A DNA stretch of 64,000 nucleotides from Neoarius graeffei (Eukaryota; Chordata; Actinopteri; Siluriformes; Ariidae), in contig NC_083571.1 of the NCBI RefSeq assembly GCF_027579695.1, positions 45,416,890 to 45,480,889 of the forward strand, given 5' to 3'. Every line of letters begins with the position of its first letter. Position 1 is the first letter of the stretch. Below, piece after piece: positions 1 to 48,396 of this stretch. A model generated the notes under the pieces. It was given only the letters and a program-made list of their open reading frames with translations, ran no database searches and was not told the origin of the DNA. The position numbers were made by a program, and so were the translations under genes.

Positions 1-240
1 TGCACAAGGGGGTCACAATGAAAGCAAAGGTTCACATACTTTTGCCACTCACAGGTATGTAACATTGGGTAATTTCCTCAATAAATAAATGACCAAGTAC
101 AATATTTTTGTCTCATTTGTTTAACTGGGTTCTCTTTATCTACTTTTAAGACTTGTGTGAAAATCTGATGTTGTTTTAGGTCATATTTATGCAGAGATTT
201 AGAAAATTCTAAAGGGTTCACAAACTTTCAAGCACCACTG
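1..240 (+). mobile_element. Tc1 element, 3' end only (cut by window edge)
   Basis: Matches the last 240 bp of the Tc1 copies at 3589-5198 and 24501-26104, ending caccactg followed by a TA at 241-242. The last transposase codons are damaged by a short deletion near position 17. The rest lies outside the window. Confidence 0.9.
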
Positions 241-1064
241 TAATATTTTTGGCAGCAAAGAAAATGTAAAAATTGAACTCAGCCATAATTTCCAAAAATC
301 TAAGGCTTATAAACAGATTAATAATGTGTTATTTAACAAAGAAAAAAACAGCATCATTGACATGGGGAATCCTTCTGTATGGAGACCTTATTATTTTTTT
401 TAACATTCATGGAAGGAGTCTCTAGTATCAGGGTTTTGTAACGGTCAGTATTTTTTCCGCCAGTGTAAAGTCTTCAAGAAAGAGAGGACTTTTCTGGTTT
501 TATGGCAACACAGTAAACATGTTAATAAAAATAGGGACACAAACTGCTGGGAATTTTTTTTTTGGTGGGGTACCAAGAATTCTGTTTATGCAACTCACAT
601 AGCAAATTCTCTGCTTAAACAAAGTAACCAATGCTTACTTTTTGTCATTATTTTTTTATTTTATTTTTAAATGTATTCAAAGTGTAATAATTTTAAGGTG
701 TTAACAAACATGTCAGTAGTCAATTAAATAACACTTAACACTACCATACATACAGTACATAACATTTTACAGAGCAAAGACAATTTTTTTTAAAGCAAAA
801 ACTAACAGTGTTTTATAGGAAAGAAATAATTTGAGGAGCAAAAACTGACAAAGGACACAGCTACAAATAAATCCAAAAATTTAAAATAGACTCCTTTAAT
901 ATCACCAAATGTGCTCATGTTAATGCATACACTTTTTGCAGAGATTATGCAGGAGAAGAGAAATTTGCAACAGATACACTGACCCCACTACTGAGATTCT
1001 TGTGCATATTTTGCAAACTCAATATCAAAACTTTACACAAACAATTTACTGAGGAATGTAAAAG
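241..1064. other. mak 3' flank, no gene seen
   Basis: AT-rich, with several poly-T and poly-A runs. I see no coding exon or repeat boundary. It lies downstream of mak. Confidence 0.5.
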
Positions 1065-1070
1065 TTTATT
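1065..1070 (-). promoter_or_regulatory. candidate mak polyadenylation signal
   Basis: AATAAA on the minus strand, 67 nt downstream of the mak stop codon. Its position fits a short 3' UTR. Other AATAAA-like hexamers lie further downstream near 650, so a longer 3' UTR is possible. Confidence 0.45.
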
Positions 1071-1136
1071 GCTGTATAAGAAGGTATATATTTAAAATCA
1101 CAGGGTAGAGAAAGCAGCCTTTGGGTTGAGATTGGC

Positions 1137-37684
<36,548 letters not shown>

Positions 37685-37688
37685 AGTG

Positions 37689-38370
37689 CTGTTTTCTTTC
37701 TCAGCATAACGCACAGTGGCGCCTGGTACCTGTTCGATGGCCGCTTAAATGCATGTGCATACCACCACCTGCAAAGTAACAAACTGACAGGGTCAACAGA
37801 CAATCTGAGGAATATGAGGAAACTCCTCAACACACACACACACACACACACAGATGCCAGACTGGGGGAGCTCACCTGAATTTGGAGCTTTTTTTAAAAA
37901 TGAAATTCAAACCAGATTCAGACTCTGCAATTTAAGCGATATAAAACTTGGATGATTCCAATTAAATCTTTTGATTATATGATGAAGATCCTATAACGAC
38001 AGACCTGCGATTAAAGAAAATGGATGCAAACTTTAATGGAGTGAAGGACAAGATTTTCTTTTATTTTGCTTTGGCTTTTTATTTCCACAAAGTACACAAA
38101 ACAACAAATTGTTCTCAAAAGTTAAAAAAAAAAGTGCAAAAACATGGATTTACTATTTTAACTTGTTTTACTTTCTATAACCAGTGTTCCCCACTTCTCA
38201 AAAAATAAAAGGTGGTAGCGGGGGTTTGGGGACCTGAAACTGATGGACTTTGGGCTTTTTTGACAGTGAAACTGGCCAATAAATGGATAGGAAATGCTAA
38301 ATCATTGTTAAAATCATTTTACAAAAAATTAACACTCTTACTGTACATATCTTTATTGTCAATGTGAGAC
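37689..38370. other. mak 5' flank
   Basis: Contains a (CA)n run at 37831-37852. If mak has a spliced 5' UTR, its first exon and promoter should lie in or beyond this stretch; I could not locate them. Confidence 0.4.
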
Positions 38371-39433
38371 AGAGCCCTGCACTCCCGCGGGAGTCCCGCG
38401 GGACCCGACGCAAAGCAGTGCGGCGCGGGACAAATTCTGAAAGCTCATTGCGGGCGCAGGCGGGAGGGGGAGCGCACAATGCAGGAGCGGGCAGGAGAGG
38501 TGATAAGCTGCTGTCCCGCTAACTAAAAATGTGTTTAAAATAAATTTTATAAATTATTAATTTATGTCCATCATACATAATTTGTGCTGGATATTTTATT
38601 TGGCATTAATAAAAACATTTTAAGATGCCTAAATTTGCGGATGTGGTCTAATCTCGCGTACGTTTCCGATTCCTTTCCGCTCTTCCGTGTTTGAGATCTC
38701 CGATCATGGCAGAAGAGCAGAGCTCCTCTAGTGAAGCTCACAGTGCTTCAGAAGTAAGTGCTGCTTTAAAAAGAGGTACATTTACCATTAAAAAGTCAAG
38801 AGTCCTGAAATCAGACATTTGGAAGTCGTTCTCACTCATGTACGACGCAGAGGGAAATCAGCTGCCCTTTGCTTGGGATAAGTGCCAAAAGGTTCTGACA
38901 TACAACGGGCATAAATCAGGTACATCAGGCCTGAATCGCCATGTATGTACTGTCTTAAAAGGACAACAATTGTTGGAGTTCAGAGGGAACAACGCAAAAG
39001 TGACAGATGCGTTGAAGGCAAAGACCGTGGAGAAATGCGTTGATTTTGTTGCTGTGGACCTCCGCCCGTATGACAGTATTGCTGGTTGGGGATTAGTTCA
39101 GTTAGCCCAACACTTAGTTGACACGGCAGCCACAACAGGCAAATTCGATGTGCAAGATATTCTGCCCCATCCAGTAACCGCGTCACGTCATGTAGATGAT
39201 AGGGCACTCAAATTTAGAAGAGCTGTTGTTGATGACATGAACAATGACAAGAACTTTCGTGAGAAATAACGCGAACGTCTGCATCATGCGGGATTTGCAG
39301 GCGGGAGTGGGACAAAATATGGCAGGCGCGGGCGGGAGCGGGGCTGAAAATCATAATTCTTTGCGGGAGCGGGCAGGAGCGGGACTGCACAATGCGGGAG
39401 CGGGACTGAAAATTCTGTCCCGCGCAGACCTCT
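38371..39433 (+). mobile_element. hAT element with BED finger, deletion derivative
   Basis: Flanked by aatgtgagac at 38361-38370 and 39434-39443 (8 to 10 bp). Inverted ends agag-ctgc plus sub-terminal gcgggagcggg repeats. Carries the N-terminal third of a transposase. Confidence 0.82.
38706..39269 (+). pseudogene. hAT transposase N-terminus (BED zinc finger), truncated
   Basis: 187 codons starting MAEEQSSSSEAHSASEV. The BED region reads SDIWKSFSLMYDAEGNQLPF, then KVLTYNGHKSGTSGLNRHVC. The first zinc cysteine pair looks damaged: FAWDKC stands where C-x2-C is expected. It then continues into a Hermes/hobo-type segment (VDFVAVDLRPYDSIAGWGLV) and stops before the catalytic domain. The start at 38706 is preferred over the in-frame ATG at 38691 because it gives the usual short acidic leader. 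Confidence 0.75.
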
Positions 39434-39443
39434 AATGTGAGAC

Positions 39444-40595
39444 TCATTTGACATTTTAGTTGAGACTGATGCGCCTGTTGGGCATCCCTGAATTAATTAT
39501 ATTTTTTCCGTGTGTGAAAAATAAATGAACTCCCATGCATAAACAAAATACCCAATTACAATAAATGCATACGTTTTTTACAATACACAATGTCAATTGG
39601 GTGAAACCACTGCAATCCATGCTACGCGCCTTGTCAGCTATCAGCGCATGTACGACTCAATTTCATGGAATAACCATTAAATGTTGTGTCTTGTCTGTAA
39701 ATTAGGCGTATCAGATGCTCGCTGGCCGTGCTGTGAAAACTGTGCATGTACTGTAGACGCTCATTTAAGTTTCCAAAGCTGTCATTGCTTAACTCTTGAA
39801 TATTTACTATCATTAAAAAGCTTATAATCTCTGCTTTCCAAAGAAATTTCTCTCATTAAGATCCATTCAGTACTTTAGGAGTAATGGTACATTGAAGTTG
39901 GTACAACAGAGTGCACTCTCTGCTCACGGGATGTCGGGTAACTGCCGATGCTTTCTGAGTCACAAGGAAGCGGTCAGACACTCACTCTCTTTTCTGATCA
40001 GTTTCCGACTGGATTACTTGTGAATATCAATCAGATAACTTTTATAGGGATGTTCACGAGCTCTCAGTGTTTCTAATGAAGTGTTCAGCAAAATTTTCCA
40101 TCTGCTAGTTTTGATGTTATGATTCACAGCAAACTATGACGCAAGTTTTCATAGCTTTACCTACTTATTTTTTCAAATGAAACTGATTCATGTAAATAAA
40201 TAACTTTTAGAATATAACTGTAGTTGTTCTGATGAAAAATATTGAGATCTTAGTGGTCGGAATGATATTTTTAAAAACCGGAAGTCAGAAATGCAAGTGT
40301 CAGTTTCAATTCAATTAATTGGAATTGTTTATTGGATGTGGCTCACAGATTTTTTCGAGATTAGCCTTGAAAGCTGTGAATATTAATCAAAATAATCATT
40401 TATATTCTTTAATTTCAACACGAGTAGGCCCTACTTAGAAATACAAAGGCCTACAGAGGACAAAGAGGATATTAGAAATATTATTACTTTTTTATTTTTG
40501 ATAGAGTAGGGTAGATGTGAATGACATTCACTGCTTACCTTACGCATATTTTATAATTAACATTGATTTCTCCTTCTTTGTGATGTATAATGCAC
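39444..40595. other. intergenic, no gene seen
   Basis: AT-rich with one foldback remnant at 39620-39675. No coding signal. Confidence 0.4.
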
Positions 40596-41789
40596 AGAAC
40601 GTGCGGGTCGGCAGTAACACCTCCAGGACCATCATGCTGAGCACAGGGGCCCCACAAGGGTGTGTGCTCAGCCCGCTGCTCTTCACCCTGCTGACCCATG
40701 ACTGTGTACCAATCTACAACACCAACCGCATCATCAAGTTTGCGGACGACACGACTGTGGTGGGCCTCATCACTAAAAACAACGAAGCCAACTACAGGAA
40801 TGAGGTGAGCCAACTGGTCCAGTGGAGCAAAGACAAACAAACAATCTCTTCCTGAACGTGGGGAAGACCACAGAGATTGTGGTCGACTTCAGAAGAGGTC
40901 ACTCACAGCATCCCCCCTCTGACCATCGACAGTGCTGTAGTGGAGAGGGTGAGCAGCACATTGCTGAGGACCTCTCCTGGTCCAATAACACCATATCACT
41001 GGCCAAGAAGGCTCAAAGTCGCCTCTACTTCCTCCGCAAACTGAGGAGTGAACGAGTCTTCCCCCCCCCCCCATCATGTACTCATTCTACAGGGGCACCA
41101 TTGAGGGTGTCCTCACTGGCTACATCACTGCGTGGTACAGAGGCTGCAACGCCTCCTGCCAGAAGACTGCAACGCATAGTGAACACGGCCAGCAAGATCA
41201 TTGGTACTCCTCAGCCCTCCCTTACGGACATCTATCACTCCTGCCTCACCTGCAGAGCCATCAGCATCGCTGGTGACACCTCCCACCCTTCAAACTCACT
41301 CTTCAGCCTCCTGCCCTCAGGGAAAAGGTACTAGAGCCTCCGGGCCCGCTCTACAAGACTACTGAATAGCTTCATCCACCAGGCTGTCAGGATGTTGAAC
41401 TATGTCCACTACCTACCCCCTACCCCTGGTCTGTAACACATTCATTTACACAAGAACTCTATCTCATCCGTTTGCACATCACACCACAATCATTTGCATT
41501 ACTGTTGTATCTGCTGCTACTGGTCATTTGCACTACCGTTCATGTACACCTCATAAGCTACTCTTCTAAGCACCTTCTCCGTTATGGTCATTGTACTGTA
41601 TTTGCACTACTGCTATTTTGTACATTGATTTTAGAGTGTATTTTTACCTAGATATTCTTTTTTAATAGAAATATTTTTATCTGATTTTACAAGTAAGGTG
41701 AAAGAAAGTGCATTTCAATTCTCCTATGTGTCCTGGATATATAGTGAATTGACAAAAAAAAAAATCTGTGAATCTTGAATAAATGAGAG
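40596..41789 (+). mobile_element. LINE 3' part, 5'-truncated, with reverse transcriptase remnant
   Basis: Frames at 40596-40852 and 40822-41334 carry STGAPQGCVLSPLLFTLLTH and the catalytic IIKFADDTTVVGL, then VDFRRGHSQ and ARSRLYFLRKL-type C-terminal text. Several frameshifts and a C-run at 41062. Class: non-LTR retrotransposon of the L2/CR1/Rex group; the exact clade is not decided. The end aatcttgaataaatgag at about 41770-41788 is a LINE-type tail. Confidence 0.85.
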
Positions 41790-41793
41790 TTAA

Positions 41794-42834
41794 AGTGCAC
41801 ATCTTGGGTAGATTTAGGAGCAAGATCAATGCAAATTCTCTTATTTTATGTTAAACTTTGGTCAAATATCTGTCACATTTTGCATTTTGTGCAAATTATT
41901 TCTTTTTACCTTGTGCAATACCAGAAAAATTCAGTCGAAATCAAGCCATTTGAGGCGAATTGGTCCGCCTCTGAAAAAAACTTGGCATTTGGATTTCCTG
42001 GCAAACATTGATTTTCGTGACGTCGCGTGCAGGACGCCTTCCTCTGAATCCTACGTCAGCGCTGGTTTGTTTATGAAAAAAATGACCTGGTGGTTTTCTG
42101 CAAATTTCTTCAACGTTATCACGTAATTATTAAAATGGTTAACAGATGTATCGTAGGAGGGTGTAGCAACACCAATCACGATGGGATTAGTACTCATCGT
42201 TTTCCAAAAGACCGGACAATGAGAGAGAAATGGGAGCGCTTCGTGCGAGGCACCCGGAAAAACTGGCAACATGCAACAGACCACAGCATCATATGCGGGG
42301 CTCACTTCATAAAGCCCAACGACTTTGAGAACTATCTGCAGTGGGAAATGGGCTTCAAGAAGCAACTTGATCTGAAAAAAGACGCAGTTCCATCTGTCAG
42401 AATGCCCAAAGCAACACCGTCCCCATTTGTGTCAGCGTCACCAAAGGAGCCAGCCGTGTTCGTCTCCCCTGACAGAAGGCAAAGTGACGCATCCACTGAG
42501 GCCCTCGAAGCCGAGAACCAAGCAGAGCCGAGAAAAAGACCAAGAAAATCGGCAATTCACAAGTTGACTGTTGCCAGGGTAAGAAATAAGAGAGACTATA
42601 CTCTAAATTAGGTGTTCCTGTGTTTGTCTCTCAGCCTGCTGGCAGATCCGCACGTGGCGTCACGAATCTGGCTCCAGACTCCCTTGGGATTTTTCCAAAC
42701 GCGTTTTGTTATTTTATTTTTTTCTGCTGTAGACAGATGGCCTTGTGCAAAATTACCTTTCTGGATGAGTGTGTAAAGGGATATACTTTCATATAAAAAA
42801 AAAAAACCCGCTAAATTGGTCCAGGATATGCCCT
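41794..42834 (+). mobile_element. Kolobok-like element with THAP exon, copy A
   Basis: Inverted ends agtgcacatcttgggta and aggatatgccct, flanked by TTAA (41790-41793, 42835-42838). TTAA target plus THAP fits the Kolobok superfamily. Lacks a ~310-bp stretch that copy B has after about 42618. Confidence 0.8.
42135..42611 (+). CDS. THAP-domain protein of the Kolobok-like element
   Basis: 158 codons from MVNRCIVGGCSNTNHDG. The THAP ligands are visible: C5, C10, and C-x2-H in IICGAHF; the conserved W and P in FPKD...EKWERF are present. A basic tail (PRKRPRKSAIHKLTVARV) follows. A donor-like CAGGGTAAGAA near 42579 suggests the real exon ends there, with the last ~10 codons being intron read-through. 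The upstream ATG at 42090 only adds unrelated residues. Presumed transposon DNA-binding protein, not a host gene. Confidence 0.72.
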   Translation: MVNRCIVGGCSNTNHDGISTHRFPKDRTMREKWERFVRGTRKNWQHATDHSIICGAHFIKPNDFENYLQWEMGFKKQLDLKKDAVPSVRMPKATPSPFVSASPKEPAVFVSPDRRQSDASTEALEAENQAEPRKRPRKSAIHKLTVARVRNKRDYTLN

Positions 42835-42944
42835 TTAAGATCGGCTTCATATTGTACAAATAAAGCCATTTGGTGAAACTTTGAAGAGAGTGTATTGGTT
42901 TAACATTTTTACCTAATTAGCATAATTAAATATTAATTTGGTAC

Positions 42945-43973
42945 AGACCCCTTTCACATGACGTCACTGCGCTGCGAGATTTTGTTAGGCGCCATATTGG
43001 AAGACCAAGTACATGCACTCACAATATAAAACAAAGTACGAGCGAGAGTAAAGTGACACGATGGATGATAATTCTGGTTATGTGAGTACATTACCAGCTG
43101 CAGAAAGGGCACGGTATGTGGAGAAACCGGCTGTGATTGATGGGTTTGACCCATATGATAAGACTCGGGGCAAGGGAGAATGGAAACATAAGGAGGACCG
43201 GACACCAATTCTGCCATCTGTTTGCTACCCAGACATTGTAAACTATTTGTTGTTTACACCCAGTGACTACACTCAGTGTTCGAACTATGCCGATATTTTC
43301 GGGGGGTCCCTTTTTTTCCCTTGGGGCGCTTGCGCTTGTCTCGGAGCGCGGATCTCCAAACACATGAGAAGCCTCTCTTACGCACATATCACGCGGACTC
43401 CACACCTCCACACACGCATCGCGTCTGAAGTCATAACTCATCAGGGGAAATCGTGTCCGCATTGGCATGTTCAAAAAACAACCTCGCGTCAACAATGATA
43501 CCACACGCAAGAACAAAAAAAAAAAAAAAAAAAAAAAAAAACAGTCAGGCTACTCAACAACCAACCTGGCAGCAGCGAGCCCCAAACCATCCTAAATTAT
43601 TATTATTATTAAATTGTAGAAGTGTGGGAGGCTTGCTCCTCATACAGTTATCAACTTGGGGCCAATTTAGCATGTTTTAAATCTGAATTTCTTGCGTTTG
43701 CTTACCTCAAAGTGTCCGCAGATCATGCACAGATCATATCCACAGTTTTTTGCCAAGTCTCACACAGGTTTCTTTCAAGTCTACTGTTGGGCCAATAAAT
43801 CATAAATAAAACAGCTCAGATTTGTTTGTTTAAGTCGTTTGCCACTCCACTTTATTCTCGTGGGTTCACATACCGCTGCCGTTATTTCCCCCTAATCACG
43901 AGTTTGTTGGTCTTCCAATATGGCGCAGGGTCTGTTTACTTCCGGTTTCGGGTGACGTCAGTGAAAGGGGTCT
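42945..43973 (+). mobile_element. TIR element with a YqaJ-type accessory ORF start
   Basis: Inverted ends agacccctttcacatgacg and cgtcagtgaaaggggtct, same family as 28500-29880. It holds a poly-A run at 43516-43541 and a CpG-rich inner stretch. The target duplication is unclear. Confidence 0.65.
43061..43270 (+). pseudogene. N-terminal fragment of a THAP/YqaJ-associated transposon protein
   Basis: Encodes MDDNSGYVSTLPAAERARYV, then VIDGFDPYDK and YPDIVNYLLFTPSDYT. This resembles the N-terminus of large proteins that carry YqaJ-type nuclease domains in fish and cnidarian mobile elements. It is cut after about 70 residues; the following frame is unrelated. Confidence 0.45.
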
Positions 43974-44315
43974 ATACTAATTAAATCCTAATTTGTTTTT
44001 ACTAATTTTTCAAACTTTGCATTCAGTATACAACCATCTATGTGCCTGCCAATTTCCATGTAAATATTTTATATATATTAAAAAAAAAAAAAAGTTATGA
44101 AGAAAAAACATTTGATCTCATTTGTTAATGAGGCTTGTTCTGGACCATGTTATCCGAATACATAATATTATGGCAGTTTTCTAAAAACGTAACCCTTTTT
44201 TTCCAATCTTTGATTTGTAAACTCAAGAATTAATAAACATATTTTAATTCTGCAAAAAGTATGTTGTTCAGCATTCAGTTTTTAATTCAATGAGACCAGT
44301 TTCAAGCAATCTGGC
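43974..44315. other. AT-rich spacer
   Basis: No gene or repeat boundary seen. Confidence 0.4.
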
Positions 44316-44331
44316 TTGAATTTGAATTTTC

Positions 44332-46200
44332 ACATCCATCCATTATCTGTAGCCGCTTTATCCTGTTCTACAGGGTCGCAGGCAAGCTGGAGAACATGCA
44401 AACTCCACACAGAAAGGCCCTCGCCGGCCGCTGGGCTCGAACCCAGACCTTCTTGCTGTGAGGCGATATGCTTTTCACCTGATATGCCTAATTTTAGAAT
44501 CCCAGCTCTACCGAAACTTCATACTGAGAAGTGGTATGAATCCTAATTTTAATTAATGTGCACCTTATGTTTTATGTAAATATCCTGCATATTGTCTGCA
44601 TGGTGTACTGTTTAAATTGTTGATAGCATACAAATTTATAATGTACACTGTATATTATAGATATTGTATATTATTAATATTGTAGATAGATATATTAGAA
44701 ATATTTAGATTATAGACAGATAGATATACTGTAGAATGCAGCTTGTGTATAATATAGGTATTGTATATTATATATATAATAGTTACTGTAGATTGCATAT
44801 TATTATATTGCGTAATGGCTATCTATCCATCCATCCATTATCTGTAGCTGCTTATCCTGTTCTACAGGGTCGCAGGTGGGCTGGAGTCTATCCCAGCTGA
44901 CTATAGGTGAGAGGCGGGGTACACCCTGGACAAGTCGCCAGGTCATCACAGGGCTGACACATAGACACAGACAACCATTCACACTCACATTCACACCTAC
45001 GGTCAATTTAGTCACCAGTTAACCTAACCTGCATGTCTTTGGACTGTGGGGGAAACCGGAGCACCCGGAGGAAACCCACGCGGACACGGGGAGAACATGC
45101 AAACTCCACACAGAAAGGCCCTCGCCGGCCACGGGGCTCGAACCCGGACCTTCTTGCTCTGAGGTGATATGCTTTTCACCTGATATGTCTAATTTTAGAA
45201 TCCCAACTCCATCCATCATCTGTAGCTGCTTTATCCTGTCCTACAGGGTCGCAGGCAAGCTGGAGAACATGCAAGCTCCACACAGAAAGGCCCTCGCCGG
45301 CTGCTGGGCTCGAACCCGGACCTTCTTGCTGTGAGGCGATACGCTTTTCACCTGATATGCCTAATTTTAGAATCCCAGCTCTACCGAAACTTCATACTGA
45401 GAAGTGGTATGAATCCTAATTTTAATTAATGTGCACCTTATATACCGATGTAAATATCCTGCATATTATATTGTCTGTATATGGTGTACTGTTTAAATTG
45501 TTGATAGCATACATATTTGTAATGCCTACTGTATATTATTTATCTCATCTCATTATCTGTAGCCGCTTTATCCTGTTCTACAGGGTCGCAGGCAAACTGG
45601 AGCCTATCCCAGCTGACTACGGGAGAAAGGCGGGGTACACCCTGGACAAGTCGCTACGTCATCACAGGGCTGACACATAGACACAGACAACCATTCACAC
45701 CTACGGTCAATTTAGAGTCACCAGTTAACCTAACCTGCATGTCTTTGGACTGTGGGGGAAACCGGAGCACCCGGAGGAAACCCACGCGGACACGGGGAGA
45801 ACATGCAAACTCCGCACAGAAAGGCCCTCACCGGTCGCTGGGCTCGAACCCAGAACCTTCTTGCTGTGAGGCGATACACTTTTCACCTGATATGTCTAAT
45901 TTCAGAATCCCAACTCCATCCATCATCTGTAGCTGCTTTATCCTGTCCTACAGGGTCGCAGCCAAGCTGGAGAACATGCAAACTCCGCACAGAAAGGCCC
46001 TCGCCGGCCGCTGGGCTCGAACCCGGACCTTCTTGCTGTGAGGTGATACGCTTTTCACCTGATATGCCTAATTTTAGAATCCCAGCTCTACCGAAACTTC
46101 ATACTGAGAAGTGGTATGAATCCTAATTTTAATTAATGTGCACCTTATATTTTTATGAAAATATCCTGCATATTGTGGTGTACTGTTTAAATTGTTGATA
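44332..46200 (-). repeat. tandem block of partial and full SINEs
   Basis: Three internally deleted SINEs (about 44335-44466, 45207-45345, 45917-46050) share one deletion junction (aagctggag|aacatgcaaa). They alternate with two longer SINEs (about 44825-45168, 45541-45880). The flank cttttcacctgatatgccta...gaagtggtatgaatcc is repeated at about 44471, 45352 and 46050, giving periods of about 881 and 698 bp. The shared junction means duplication, not separate insertions. Confidence 0.85.
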
Positions 46201-46838
46201 GCATACATATTTATAATGTATACTGTATATTTAGATTATAGACATATTGTATAATGCAGAGTGTGTATAGTAGATTATTATACTGTGTAATGTCTATATT
46301 ATACATTACATATACACATAGAACTTGTTCTTGTATTACATGTACTCACACTTTTTTCCTTCTGGATCACTAGAGAGACACTCACCACCGGAACCAAATT
46401 CCTTGTTTGGGTCCAGATACTTGGCCAATAAACCCGGTTCTCAATCCGATTCCGATTCTGATATGTGAGTGATATTAGCCAAGCTGCTAACGGTAGCTAC
46501 ACAGGCTGTTAGCTTGAGATTATGTACCTGTTGTGCATTGCAGCCAGTCCGGTCTGTGCGTGTAAAGTCACTTTAATCCGATCTGTAAATCTCAGAGTCG
46601 CTACAGGAAGCTGCTGGGTCGCGAACCACCGGCCCAGTGAGTCACACTACAAACAAAACAGCAAACAAACCAGCCTCCGACAAACCCACCCGTATTCCGA
46701 CAAATCCCGTCTCCTGCATTATGATTGGGTATTCCTTTCGATAAGAACTATTAACCAATCCGAGCGAAGGGGCAGGACGGTTCTAGCCAATCATGTAGCA
46801 GGATTTATATACGTCTGGAGTGCAGGTAGGAAAGGGAT
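46201..46838. other. spacer with a LINE-tail fragment
   Basis: 46380-46462 resembles a LINE 3' end (ggccaataaacccggttctc, then repeated gattc). No host gene recognised in 46463-46838. Confidence 0.45.
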
Positions 46839-47016
46839 AAATGAGGAAAGAGGAGAAATGGGAGAATATCTTGTTTGGCTTTTATTAGATTAAGAACTTT
46901 ATTGATCCCTTTGTGCGGGTTCCCTCAGGGAAATTAAGATTCCAGCAGCATCATTACAGGAGAAAAAGAGAATAGAAAATAGAGAAAAAAAACTTCTAGA
47001 TAAATTAAATTAAGTA

Positions 47017-48333
47017 TTTACATATACAAATATAAAAAGAATAAGATGTGGGGAAGAGAGGAGCAGGAGAGATATTGCATGGCACGGTGGTGTAGTGGTT
47101 AGCGCTGTCGCCTCACAGCAAGAGGGTCTGGGTTCGAGCCCCGTGGCCGGTGAGGGCCTTTCTGTGCGGAGTTTGCATGTTCTCCCCGTGTCCGTGTGGG
47201 TTTCCTCCGGGTGCTCCGGTTTCCCCCACAGTCCAAAGACATGCAGGTTAGGTTAACTGGTGACTCTAAATTGACCGTAGGTGTGAATGTGAGTGTGAAT
47301 GGTTGTCTGTGTCTATGTGTCAGCCCTGTGATGACCTGGCGACTTGTCCAGGGTGTACCCCGCCTTTCGCCCGTAGTCAGCTGGGATAGGCTCCAGCTTG
47401 CCTGCGACCCTGTAGAAGGATAAAGCGGCTAGAGATAATGAGATGAGAGATGAGATTTACATATACAAATATAAAAAGAATAAGATGTGGGGAAGAGAGG
47501 AGCAGGAGAGATATTGCATGGCACAGTGGTGTAGTGGTTAGCCCTGTCGCCTCACAGCAAGAGGGTCCGGGTTCGAGCCCCGTGGCCGGCGAGGGCCTTT
47601 CTGTGTGGAGTTTGCATGTTCTCCCCGTGTCCGTGTGGGTTTCCTCCGGGTGCTCCGGTTTCCCCCACAGTCCAAAGACATGCAGGTTAGGTTAACTGGT
47701 GACTCTAAATTGACCGTAGGTGTGAATGTGAGTGTGAATGGTTGTCTGTGTCTATGTGTCAGCCCTGTGATGACCTGGCGACTTGTCCAGGGTGTACCCC
47801 GCCTTTCGCCCGTAGTCAGCTGGGATAGGCTCCAGCTTGCCTGCGACCCTGTAGAAGGATAAAGCGGCTAGAGATAATGAGATGAGAGATGAGATTTACA
47901 TATACAAATATAAAAAGAATAAGATGTGGGGAAGAGAGGAGCAGGAGAGATATTGCATGGCACAGTGGTGTAGTGGTTAGCCCTGTCGCCTCACAGCAAG
48001 AGGGTCCGGGTTCGAGCCCCGTGGCCGGCGAGGGCCTTTCTGTGTGGAGTTTGCATGTTCTCCCCGTGTCCGCGTGGGTTTCCTCCGGGTGCTCCGGTTT
48101 CCCCCACAGTCCAAAGACATGCAGGTTAGGTTAACTGGTGACTCTAAATTGACCGTAGGTGTGAATGTGAGTGTGAATGGTTGTCTGTGTCTATGTGTCA
48201 GCCCTGTGATGACCTGGCGACTTGTCCAGGGTGTACCCCGCCTTTCGCCCGTAGTCAGCTGGGATAGGCTCCAGCTTGCCTGCGACCCTGTAGAACAGGA
48301 TAAAGCAGCTACAGATAATGAGGTGATATGAGA
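47017..48333 (+). repeat. three 439-bp tandem units, each LINE 3' UTR linker plus SINE
   Basis: Units start at 47017, 47456 and 47895 (exact 439-bp spacing). Each has a linker of about 64 bp (tttacatatacaaatataaa ... gatattgcat) and a SINE (47081-47455, 47520-47894, 47959-48330). A fourth, diverged linker is at 48334-48396. The units are almost identical, so the amplification is recent. Confidence 0.93.
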
Positions 48334-48396
48334 TATAGAAATATAAAAAGAATAAGATATGAGGAAGGGGGGGCAGCAGCAGGAGATATATTGCAT

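Noticed and set aside
42135-42611. Host THAP gene
   Set aside because: It sits between TTAA-flanked inverted ends and a second, deleted copy with the same ends occurs at 50193, so it belongs to a mobile element.
46522-46893. 123-aa frame as a possible host exon upstream of mak
   Set aside because: No family resemblance and it runs into LINE 3' end sequence.
47017-48333. CRISPR-like or coding tandem array
   Set aside because: Units are 439 bp with a SINE inside; there are no short repeat-spacer units and no shared long frame.
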